From positions 3,378,501-3,442,500 of the forward strand of contig NZ_CP053351.1 of the NCBI RefSeq assembly GCF_013394655.1: a stretch of 64,000 nucleotides of DNA. The letters are read 5' to 3'. The notes under the pieces are model-generated. The model made no database searches and was not told the DNA's origin. It saw only the letters and a list, made by a program, of their open reading frames with translations. Position numbers and translations under genes: made by a program. Position 1 is the stretch's first letter; each line of letters begins with the position of its first letter. This stretch comes from Winogradskyella schleiferi (lineage in GTDB: Bacteria; Bacteroidota; Bacteroidia; Flavobacteriales; Flavobacteriaceae). This document shows positions 54,568-62,288 of the stretch, piece by piece.

Positions 54568-54623
54568 GAAAGGGGAATAATACAAAAACGAGGAGTTAGT
54601 ATTTTATTCCCTTTTCTTTTTTT
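54568..54623 (+). terminator. Terminator after microprotein A
   Basis: GAAAGGGGAATAA-TAC pairs with GTA-TT-TTATTCCCTTTTC (two-base bulge, one wobble), followed by a T-run. It ends the microprotein transcript before the second hybrid regulator. Confidence 0.7.
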
Positions 54624-54643
54624 AAGCCTGATATCCAAAATGT

Positions 54644-56929
54644 ATGAATGATTTATTCCAAAATACTGACGCTATAAAAGCTCTAATTACAACGTTTCTA
54701 TTTCAAGGAGCATTTGTCTTTATTGGTTTGTATATGCTATTGGTTTATATACAGGTGAAGAAAAAAGATTATTTACTTTATGGCATTTATTCGCTCTTAT
54801 TCGCCATTTATTTTTTTATGAAAATAGACTTAATGCTAGAGCTTAGATTATTTACAGACAACGTTGATTTAGAGTTAAGTTTTTTATTGCCACTGTTGTT
54901 TTTGCTAACTGGTATCTATGTAAAATTTATCAATGTTTTTGCGGAAATTAAAACCTTTCACTTAAAGTTTTCTAAAGAAATCGACCTGTTCACTAAACTG
55001 ATGTATGTCTTATCTGCAACTACATTTTTATATTTATTGATTACCAAGGATTCCGAAATATTAATAAAATATCAATCCTTAATTTTTATACCGCTGCATT
55101 TGTATTCTATCTATGCTGTGATTAGGGCCTTTATGGTTATTAAGTCTAAACTAAGGTATTACATTTTGATCAGTAATGTATTTCTCATTGTTTTAACCAT
55201 TGTAGGTTTATACTCAGCTTCAGAAGCTGTTTATACTCAAGGTGTAGATGCCTATAATTTATTTGGATTTTATGGCTTCAATGCGTCGCAATTGGGCGTG
55301 TTTCTTGAGATGCTCTGTCTTTCACTTGGTCTAGGCTACAAGTTTAATTTAATTGAGATTGAAAAAGATAAAATCAAAAAATTAGATGAGTTCAAAACCA
55401 AGCTTTACAATAATATTTCGCACGAGTTCAAAACACCATTAACGCTCATTTCAGGTCCTATTGACACTCAACTGGCAAAACCAAACATTTCTGAAGATGA
55501 CAAAAAGCAACTCAACCTTATTAAAAGAAACTCAAAGCGACTGATAAACCTAGTGAATCAATTATTAGACCTTTCCAAACTAGAATCTGGAAATTTAAAA
55601 CTTACTGTGCCACAAGGAAACTTGTCGGTATTACTAAAACAATTGGTTACCGCTTTTGATTATAAAGCTCTTGAAAAAAACATCAATTTTACTTTTGATA
55701 TTGATGTGATGAAAGATGTTTGGTTTGACTCTGATGTGGTTGAAAAAATAATTTCCAATTTACTTTCTAATGCCGTGAAATATACACCTCAAAATGGTTC
55801 CATTTCGTTTAATGCCAATTTGAATGAGGGATTTTTAACAATTTCCATTATTAACAATGGGAACCACTTAAAAGCTGAAGAGCTGCCAAAATTATTTCAA
55901 CGCTACTATCAAAACAGCAAGTACAATGAAGGCGTTGGCATAGGACTATCATTAGTAAAAGAATTAGCTATTTTATCTCACGGTAATATTATTGCGCATA
56001 CTATGAATACCGATGAAATTCAGTTTACAGTAACCTTGCCACTGGAACGCGCATACTTTAGGACTTCTGAAATTTCTGAGCAGCCAATTTTTGAAACTAT
56101 ACTTGAAGAACCCATCTACTCAGACAAAAATATAGAATTAACTGGTTTAGAGCATAACCAAAAACCAATATTACTAGTGGTTGAAGATGATAAAGATATA
56201 AGATCTTTTATCCATTCAATTTTTAAAGACGAATACCAAATTAGTGAAGCTTGTAATGGCAAGGAAGGCATGACTAAAGCTTTGAAGCTTATTCCAGATA
56301 TTATCATCAGCGATATTATGATGCCTATATTAGACGGCATAGACATGTGCAATACATTAAAAAATGATGTAAAAACCAGCCATATTCCAATTATTTTATT
56401 AACTGCAAAATCTGGAGACAAAAATGAAATAAAAGGGCTAACATCTGGAGCAGATGCTTATGTTACAAAACCTTTTAATGTTGAAAAGCTTAAAATAAGA
56501 GTACAACAAATAATAGCCAACAGAAAAGCACTTCACAACTTTTACAGTAAAAACAATGCACTTGATTTTCATAATCTAACGGTTTCCAATACAGACGATC
56601 AATTTTTTCAAAACCTCAAAGAAGCTGTAAAAGAAAATATCCTTCAACCAGATTTTACATCACAACAATTAAGCGAGTTAATGTTGATGAGCAGAATGCA
56701 ACTACACCGAAAATTAAAATCCCTTACAGGTTTATCTACCACAGAATTTATAAAAAAAGAACGCATGAAAGTCGCTGTGACCTTGTTAGAAAAAACGGAT
56801 AATACAATTTCCGAAATTGCGTACCAAACAGGGTTTAATACATCTTCCTATTTTATTCGAACTTTTAAGTCAATTTACAATTGCACACCTACAGAATACA
56901 CTTTAAAAGCCTCTAAACATGCCAGTTAA
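54644..56929 (+). CDS. Hybrid sensor kinase with multi-pass membrane input and AraC output
   Basis: A 761-residue protein. The N-terminal 240 residues hold seven or so membrane helices (LFQGAFVFIGLYMLLVYIQ, LSFLLPLLFLLTGIY, ILISNVFLIVLTIVGLY and others), a 7TMR-DISM-like input. Then HisKA with His260 in SHEFKTPL, HATPase (NLLSNAVKYTP, GVGIGLSLVKEL), receiver with Asp557 in ISDIMMP, and AraC domain (ISEIAYQTGFNTSSYFIRTFK). The cytoplasmic part is strongly similar to that of the preceding gene, so the two arose by duplication with exchange of the input half. The signal is unknown. It is followed by operator-promoter block B and microprotein B. Confidence 0.92.
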   Translation: MNDLFQNTDAIKALITTFLFQGAFVFIGLYMLLVYIQVKKKDYLLYGIYSLLFAIYFFMKIDLMLELRLFTDNVDLELSFLLPLLFLLTGIYVKFINVFAEIKTFHLKFSKEIDLFTKLMYVLSATTFLYLLITKDSEILIKYQSLIFIPLHLYSIYAVIRAFMVIKSKLRYYILISNVFLIVLTIVGLYSASEAVYTQGVDAYNLFGFYGFNASQLGVFLEMLCLSLGLGYKFNLIEIEKDKIKKLDEFKTKLYNNISHEFKTPLTLISGPIDTQLAKPNISEDDKKQLNLIKRNSKRLINLVNQLLDLSKLESGNLKLTVPQGNLSVLLKQLVTAFDYKALEKNINFTFDIDVMKDVWFDSDVVEKIISNLLSNAVKYTPQNGSISFNANLNEGFLTISIINNGNHLKAEELPKLFQRYYQNSKYNEGVGIGLSLVKELAILSHGNIIAHTMNTDEIQFTVTLPLERAYFRTSEISEQPIFETILEEPIYSDKNIELTGLEHNQKPILLVVEDDKDIRSFIHSIFKDEYQISEACNGKEGMTKALKLIPDIIISDIMMPILDGIDMCNTLKNDVKTSHIPIILLTAKSGDKNEIKGLTSGADAYVTKPFNVEKLKIRVQQIIANRKALHNFYSKNNALDFHNLTVSNTDDQFFQNLKEAVKENILQPDFTSQQLSELMLMSRMQLHRKLKSLTGLSTTEFIKKERMKVAVTLLEKTDNTISEIAYQTGFNTSSYFIRTFKSIYNCTPTEYTLKASKHAS

Positions 56930-57001
56930 CACCAGTGTTACATAAGTACAATACTTTGTTACATAATTGAAATCCCATTACAACGCAACTTTCTAATATT
57001 G
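56927..57001 (+). promoter_or_regulatory. Operator-promoter block B (TAACAC-CA-GTGTTA, repeated GTTACATAA, TAATATTG)
   Basis: Starts in the stop codon of the regulator. A 6+6 palindrome at 56927-56940, GTTACATAA at 56937-56945 and again at 56958-56966 (21-bp period, two helical turns, as expected for AraC-type direct repeats), ACATAATTGA at 56961-56970, and TAATATTG at 56994-57001, 24 bases after the TTG. Palindrome-to-ACATAATTGA distance is exactly 10 bp longer than in block A. Confidence 0.5.
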
Positions 57002-57051
57002 TAGTATTAAGATTAACAAACAATCTATTTGTCGATTATAAAAAGTGCTAA

Positions 57052-57198
57052 ATGTTATCAAAAAGTAACAAGCTTAATAAAAAACCAGAGAACATATTCA
57101 TCAATTTAGATCACTTAAAATCTGGAGAATATTTTATAAAGATTATAATAAAAAACAGTGTTGTTAAATCTATTAAAATTAATAAAACGGCACCATGA
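57052..57198 (+). CDS. 48-residue microprotein B, after the second hybrid regulator
   Basis: Begins MLSKSNKLNKKPEN, then IFINLDHLKSGEYFIKI, and VVKSIKINKTAP at the end. Homologous to microprotein A in its last 32 residues (about half identical), with a different lysine-rich start. No signal peptide. Its stop codon overlaps (ATGA) the ATG of a decayed frame at 57195. Function unknown; inferred target or partner of the adjacent regulator. Confidence 0.7.
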   Translation: MLSKSNKLNKKPENIFINLDHLKSGEYFIKIIIKNSVVKSIKINKTAP

Positions 57199-57351
57199 AG
57201 CCATCAGTATTTTTAGGGTGATTCCATTCTGGGTCGGATAATCAACATCGTAGGGATTTTTATTTTGCGCTCTATGTGGATTATGGAAATTATAAACACT
57301 ATCAATGAAAAAGAACCCGTGAAAATTGAAAAACTGAATTTATATGTATGA
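57195..57351 (+). pseudogene. Possible fragment of an AraC-type cupin domain, decayed
   Basis: Plus-strand frames read MKPSVFLG, stop, FHSGSDNQHRRDFYFALYV, then DYGNYKHYQ, stop; one frame over it continues NEKEPVKIEKLNLYV. HRRDFY followed by a hydrophobic strand, a G and a later H is the style of N-terminal arabinose-binding-like domains of AraC regulators. Two stops and a frameshift mean no protein. Identification rests on a short pattern and is weak. Confidence 0.25.
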
Positions 57352-57448
57352 ATATATTTTCTGCTCAAAATATATTCAAAAATTAAATGTACAATTTTAA
57401 AAAAAATCAAAATAGTATCAATTATTTATAAACTTAAAACCAATAAAA

Positions 57449-57781
57449 ATGAAAACTAAAATTTCAAATTATGCATTAAAAACATTTGTATTAGTATTAA
57501 TGTTTCCTATGGTATTAACGACCATAGGTTGCTCTACCGATGACAGTGGAAATCCTGATGTGTTTTGTAATCAGCTCGCAAGCGCTTCCACAGATTACTC
57601 TAATGCTCTCTCTGCTTTTCAAACAGATCCCAATGAGCAAACCTGTAATAATTTAAAAAATGTAGCACTAGATTTTATAGATGCTATTGATAATTGTGCT
57701 TTGGTGCCTTCGCAATATTCAGATTTACAAGATGCAGCCCAAGGCTGGACAGACTTAGATTGTTCTCAAGATTTTGATTGA
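57449..57781 (+). CDS. Small lipoprotein with four cysteines
   Basis: A 110-residue exported protein: lipobox Cys28 (TTIGCSTDDSGN) and a helical mature part with four further Cys (VFCNQ, EQTCNN, DNCALV, DLDCSQ), probably two disulphides. The STDD after the Cys resembles the acidic export signal that sends Bacteroidota lipoproteins to the cell surface. No recognised family. First of a run of small envelope proteins. Confidence 0.8.
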   Translation: MKTKISNYALKTFVLVLMFPMVLTTIGCSTDDSGNPDVFCNQLASASTDYSNALSAFQTDPNEQTCNNLKNVALDFIDAIDNCALVPSQYSDLQDAAQGWTDLDCSQDFD

Positions 57782-57852
57782 AAACCTATTGATCATATCC
57801 CACAATTTGTTGGTCCACTAAATAAATTCTAACATTTTAAAACAAAAATAAA

Positions 57853-58404
57853 ATGAAAACTTTATCAAAAATCAAAAGCATTTTCACATTACTCTTATGT
57901 GTATCATTATTTAATTGTAGTAGTGATGATAGCAATGGTGATAACGGAGATAATGGAGATACTATGGTGTCTTATGCAGAATTTAGTATTACAGGTCCAA
58001 TTACAGAAGGCAATTATAATTATAGGGATAGCGATGATGAATTTGGCTCTCTTGGTTTTTACTATGATACAGATGATGACCCAGACCTTTCTGAAGATCA
58101 AATTCAAGTATATGTCGGCAAATCATTTTCAGAATCACACTTTATATTGGTAGCTCCACCAGAAATTGGCTCCTATAACTTTGTTCATCAAGTCGGTGTA
58201 AATAGTGATTTAGGTGTAAGCTTAGTATTATCAACTTTAGAAGACAATTTCTCTGAAAAAGATGTGACTGTAACTATTACAGAACTAGAAATAAATGGAA
58301 ATACCGTAACTCATTGCAAAGGTACATTTTCTGGATCATTCTATAGATCTAATTTAGTTGAGGCTGATGTTCATCAAATCAGTGGTGAATTTGAGATCCA
58401 CTAA
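57853..58404 (+). CDS. Lipoprotein, beta-rich, paralogue of the next gene
   Basis: A 183-residue lipoprotein, lipobox Cys22 (SLFNCSSDDSNG), Asp/Gly/Asn-rich linker, then a beta-sandwich-like domain ending THCKGTFSGSFYRS and HQISGEFEIH. The end pattern (KG-FSG ... V/TGEFE) is shared with 58501-59178. Probably surface exposed. Function unknown. Confidence 0.8.
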   Translation: MKTLSKIKSIFTLLLCVSLFNCSSDDSNGDNGDNGDTMVSYAEFSITGPITEGNYNYRDSDDEFGSLGFYYDTDDDPDLSEDQIQVYVGKSFSESHFILVAPPEIGSYNFVHQVGVNSDLGVSLVLSTLEDNFSEKDVTVTITELEINGNTVTHCKGTFSGSFYRSNLVEADVHQISGEFEIH

Positions 58405-58500
58405 TAAAAGTCCTTTTCCATATAAAAACTTTTAATTCTGTACAGCTATAGCAAGGTTTATATTCATAGCTTTTAATAATTAAATAAACTTAAAATCATC

Positions 58501-59178
58501 ATGAAAAAGTTAAAACACATATCACAGATAATTTTCGGACTATATATAGTCTGTAGTTTATGGACATGTAGTAGTAATGACAGTGAAGACCAAAATGATG
58601 AGCCACAATCACAAGGCAACTACATAACCTATAGCGTTACTGGAAGTGCCGTGAATGACACGTTTATCATTGCAGATTCAGAGCGTACATCAACCAATAA
58701 CATCATAGTATTAGGTCATGTTTACGATCAAGATACACCAGAAGGAACCATGCAGGTTGCCAGTTTGGGGTTTTCAAGGCACGAAACAGAAGATAACTAT
58801 TTTGAGGTTTATATAACAGCACCTAACTCTACAGGAGAATTTGCACTAGGTGAAATTGAAACAGGAACCACTGGAATAATTACAGATGAACCAATTTTTA
58901 ATATGAAGTTATTATTTGGAAATGATTTCGCCTTCTACGATAGTGATGGTGACAGTGATAATGATTTGATCACTTCTTTGTATTCCAAAGCCATAGGAGT
59001 GACCATAACAGAGTATGAAGAAACCCTCAACAGTTTGGGTATAGTCACCATAGCAAATATTAAGGGGAGTTTTGAGGGACAAGCCTATTTTAAAGCATTT
59101 ACTGATGGCATCTTAACGCCCGAGGTATTACTACATAACGTAACTGGTGAATTTGAATATAACGTACAAGCAGAATAA
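58501..59178 (+). CDS. Lipoprotein, beta-rich, paralogue of the previous gene
   Basis: A 225-residue lipoprotein, lipobox Cys23 (SLWTCSSNDSEDQ). The mature domain has NITVTITEYEE-like and IKGSFEGQAYFKA, LHNVTGEFEYN segments that align with the C-terminal part of the previous gene. No known family. Likely a surface lipoprotein of a duplicated pair. Confidence 0.8.
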   Translation: MKKLKHISQIIFGLYIVCSLWTCSSNDSEDQNDEPQSQGNYITYSVTGSAVNDTFIIADSERTSTNNIIVLGHVYDQDTPEGTMQVASLGFSRHETEDNYFEVYITAPNSTGEFALGEIETGTTGIITDEPIFNMKLLFGNDFAFYDSDGDSDNDLITSLYSKAIGVTITEYEETLNSLGIVTIANIKGSFEGQAYFKAFTDGILTPEVLLHNVTGEFEYNVQAE

Positions 59179-59211
59179 CACAAGCATTTTTAATAATAAA
59201 ACAAAACAATT

Positions 59212-59724
59212 ATGAAGAAAATCAACTTAATACTAGTAATAGTAGCATTTTACATAGGATGCACATTTATTGCCACGGCACAAACAGAAACCAAAATAGG
59301 AGGCCTTTTGGCTTATGGTACTGAAATCAAAAATATAGGTATCGGTGCAAATGCTGAATTTCCAATAATGGAAAAACTTACCGTTTCGCCATCTTTTATA
59401 TACTATTTACCAAAAGATGAAAGTGGTATAAAAATCAATTGGTTTGAAGTCAATGCAAACGCCAACTATTATTTTTTAAATGAAGAAAATATTGATGTCT
59501 ATGGCATTGCTGGACTCAATTATTCGAGTGTAAAAGCCTCATACGACGGCAACAATTTCTTAGGCAATAATTATAGCTCAAGCGATGGAAGATTTGGACT
59601 TAACATTGGTGGTGGTGCTAACTTTAGCTTAGGCAGTAATTTTATACCATTTGCTGAATTAAAATATGTAATTATAGATGAAGGGCAACTTGTTATAGCA
59701 GCTGGAGTAAAGTTTAATATTTAG
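59212..59724 (+). CDS. Outer-membrane beta-barrel protein (OmpA/OmpX-type fold)
   Basis: A 170-residue protein with a signal peptide (VAFYIGCTFIATAQ) and an eight-strand barrel pattern (IGGLLAYGTEIKNIGIGANAEF, VNANANYYF, IYGIAGLNYSS, FGLNIGGGANFSLG, LVIAAGVKFNI). It ends in a typical final strand. It may be the membrane partner of the lipoproteins around it. Confidence 0.85.
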   Translation: MKKINLILVIVAFYIGCTFIATAQTETKIGGLLAYGTEIKNIGIGANAEFPIMEKLTVSPSFIYYLPKDESGIKINWFEVNANANYYFLNEENIDVYGIAGLNYSSVKASYDGNNFLGNNYSSSDGRFGLNIGGGANFSLGSNFIPFAELKYVIIDEGQLVIAAGVKFNI

Positions 59725-59806
59725 ATGGTAAAATTTATCGATCACAAAGTATCACCTTAAATTTTGTCACAAAAGGAAATAATAACATAATATAACATTA
59801 AAAATC

Positions 59807-60382
59807 ATGAAATATTTATTAAAAAAAATTTTATTTACCGCTTTGTACCTTACGGTAGTCTTGCAATTTGGTTGCAGCAAGGATGAAGACAGTAACGACG
59901 TAGATGATGTAGGAGGATGTTACTGGAACTTCTCAGGAGGTGATTATGACGTTCTTCCATCGTACAACAAAGGATATTACGAATTCGATGGAACATTTGG
60001 AACCGTTCCTCTACAAATTAACCTTTATGAATTAGCTGATGCAAATAGTGGAGAAGAACATATCACTATAGCCCTATCTGAAGGGTTTATTCCTGTGGAA
60101 GGCGAAACCATAACAGTAAATGGCTACTATGACCTTGATGCTATTCAAACCAACGAAAATTATGAAACAGAAATTGACATCCTCGGGACTAACTTTGACG
60201 AATACACGTATAGTTTTGCTGTTCCCACTACTTTTAATGTTGAGCTTACACTGACAGGAAACTATTTATATGGATCGATTACAGGAATCATCCATGAACT
60301 TTCCTCTGGAGATTTAGAAGCTTTTCCGTTTGACTTAAATTTTGGAGTTTACGAAAGAAATTCAGATCAACAATGCAGATAA
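59807..60382 (+). CDS. Lipoprotein of unknown family
   Basis: A 191-residue lipoprotein, lipobox Cys23 (LQFGCSKDEDSND) with an acidic Ser/Asp/Glu stretch, then a beta-rich domain (GCYWNFSGGDYDVLPSYNKG, INLYELADANSGEEH, VELTLTGNYLYGSITG). Two Cys near the ends (GGCYW, DQQCR) could pair. No family recognised. Confidence 0.8.
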   Translation: MKYLLKKILFTALYLTVVLQFGCSKDEDSNDVDDVGGCYWNFSGGDYDVLPSYNKGYYEFDGTFGTVPLQINLYELADANSGEEHITIALSEGFIPVEGETITVNGYYDLDAIQTNENYETEIDILGTNFDEYTYSFAVPTTFNVELTLTGNYLYGSITGIIHELSSGDLEAFPFDLNFGVYERNSDQQCR

Positions 60383-60527
60383 AGAAAGTCAATTACAGTT
60401 TTAATTATAAAGTAATATTTAAACACTAAGTCTTCAACCTATATGAAAACGAGGAAATGATTCAAAAAAAGTTAATTTAACAATTGCTTCAATTTTGCTT
60501 TCTAATAAAATTTAAAATCAACGTTAT

Positions 60528-62054
60528 ATGAAAGTCATACATACACATAAATTAGATTCCATAAAAATACTTTGTACGCTTTTTATTTTATGCTTAGTAA
60601 ACATAATCTTTGGCCAACCAGAAATAAGTTGGCAAAAATCTTTTGGCGGCACTGGCAATGATGTAGCAAGATCTATTCAACAAACAGTCGATGGTGGATA
60701 TATTGTTGCAGGTGCTACCTTTTCATCAAACGGTGATGTAACTACACAAATAGGAGGTGGTGATATATGGATAATTAAAATTAATAGTTTGGGCAACCTC
60801 GAATGGGACAAAAGTATTGGAGGTAGTGGCACTGATGAAGCTTATGCTATTCGTCAAACTTCAGATGGAGGATACATTATTACAGGTATGTCTGATTCCA
60901 ATGATTTTTTAGGCGAAAACTTGGGTAACGGCTACGACGACATAGTTATAATAAAAACAAATAGTACCGGAGATATGGAATGGGGTCATAAATTTGGATC
61001 TCCACCAGGAGAAAGAGGACATGATGTTAAGCAAACCCCTGATGGTGGTTACATAGTTACTGGGTTTATTGGAGGTGCTGGAGGAATAAGTGGAGGTTTA
61101 TGGCTTGTTAAGTTAGATGCCAATGGTAATTTAGCCAGTAGTTGGTCTAATACAACTTTTGGAAGTGCTCAAGGATATTCTGTAGTAACAACTAGCGATG
61201 GTGGTGTTATTGTAACCGGATATACATCATTTCAAAATAATGATAATACTTATAATCAAGATGCAAGAGTGCTTAAATTAAATGCATTGTCTGAGGTAGA
61301 ATGGGACTATAGTTTTGGTGGCACCCTTGCGGATTATGGTCGCTCTATTAAACAAACATCAGATGGTGGCTATATAGTTGCAGGAACTTCACAGTCATAT
61401 GATGGGGATTTAACTAATAATCAAGGAGGACAAGATTTTTGGGTACTTAAGTTAGATGCTTTAGGTATTATGCAGTGGCAAAATACGTTTGGTGGAACTA
61501 GTGAGGATATTGGTATTGATATAGAAGAAACAGTAGATGGTGGTTATATTATGACTGGTCAAACCAATTCTAACGATGGTGACGTAAGTGGAAACGGATC
61601 TGGAAGTTTTTATGATTATTGGGTAATTAAACTCAATTCTACCGGTACGCTATTATGGCAAAAATGTATAGGGGGTAATAGTAATGATATGGGTACTGCC
61701 ATAGGATTAACAGCAGATGGCGGTTATATTGTTGCTGGTCGATCTAATTCTAATGGTTCTGGAAACCATGGACTCTATGATTTTTTTGTAGTCAAACTAG
61801 AACCCGAAACATTAAGTATAGAGACCAATATAAACACTATTAGCTTTCATATTTACCCTAATCCAACATCGGATAGAGTTTTGATAAACTCAAACGCAAA
61901 CATAGAATCTATAACTGTTTATTCAATTTTAGGAGAGCATATTACAACATCAACAAAGAAAGAAATGAACTTAAATGGTTATGCGTCTGGCATGTATTTA
62001 TTTGAATTAAAAACTGATAAGGGAAATATTTTTAAGAAAGTAATAAAAAACTAA
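60528..62054 (+). CDS. T9SS-exported seven-repeat propeller protein
   Basis: A 508-residue exported protein: signal peptide (LCTLFILCLVNIIFGQ), then seven repeats of about 55-60 residues, each with S/T-x-DGGYIVAG or a variant, with WxxKIN and GG-xxD-A elements, predicting a seven-bladed beta-propeller; then a T9SS type A sorting domain (FHIYPNPTSDRVLIN ... SGMYLFELKTDKG). It should be carried by the T9SS to the surface or medium. Binding target unknown. Last of the envelope-protein cluster. Confidence 0.88.
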   Translation: MKVIHTHKLDSIKILCTLFILCLVNIIFGQPEISWQKSFGGTGNDVARSIQQTVDGGYIVAGATFSSNGDVTTQIGGGDIWIIKINSLGNLEWDKSIGGSGTDEAYAIRQTSDGGYIITGMSDSNDFLGENLGNGYDDIVIIKTNSTGDMEWGHKFGSPPGERGHDVKQTPDGGYIVTGFIGGAGGISGGLWLVKLDANGNLASSWSNTTFGSAQGYSVVTTSDGGVIVTGYTSFQNNDNTYNQDARVLKLNALSEVEWDYSFGGTLADYGRSIKQTSDGGYIVAGTSQSYDGDLTNNQGGQDFWVLKLDALGIMQWQNTFGGTSEDIGIDIEETVDGGYIMTGQTNSNDGDVSGNGSGSFYDYWVIKLNSTGTLLWQKCIGGNSNDMGTAIGLTADGGYIVAGRSNSNGSGNHGLYDFFVVKLEPETLSIETNINTISFHIYPNPTSDRVLINSNANIESITVYSILGEHITTSTKKEMNLNGYASGMYLFELKTDKGNIFKKVIKN

Positions 62055-62059
62055 AAGTC

Positions 62060-62192
62060 TTAGAGGCTAGCCAAGAAAAAACTATTTTAGAAATCAAAAA
62101 ATATACTATAAGAAAAAAATACAATCGCTAATACTGCAGACCTTTTAGGAAGAGAATGCGGATTAGATAAAATATCATGCCTACTAAATTGA
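62060..62192 (+). pseudogene. Possible remnant of an NtrC/Fis-type DNA-binding C-terminus
   Basis: Two adjacent frames read EASQEKTILEIKKYTI and then KNTIANTADLLGRECGLDK, which together match the EKxxILExLKK ... TADLLGxxR pattern of Fis-like domains at the end of sigma-54 activators. A frameshift separates them and a stop ends each. Only the last helix-turn-helix is recognisable. Tentative. Confidence 0.25.
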
Positions 62193-62288
62193 AATTAACT
62201 AAAAATTGAAATATTAATAATATGAACTACAACTTTTAATCTTTTTGTCGTAAGAATCGTGATAAGTCAACACAATAATTAGAAACAA

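Noticed and set aside
57213..57410. Minus-strand frame of 65 codons rich in Ile/Phe
   Set aside because: Lies opposite the AraC-like remnant and AT-rich spacer; composition is that of a chance reading of AT-rich DNA, with no promoter or homologue pattern.
60650..61760. Repetitive DNA in the propeller gene as a possible CRISPR or tandem repeat array
   Set aside because: Repeats are diverged at DNA level, about 170 bp apart, in frame, and explained by protein blades.
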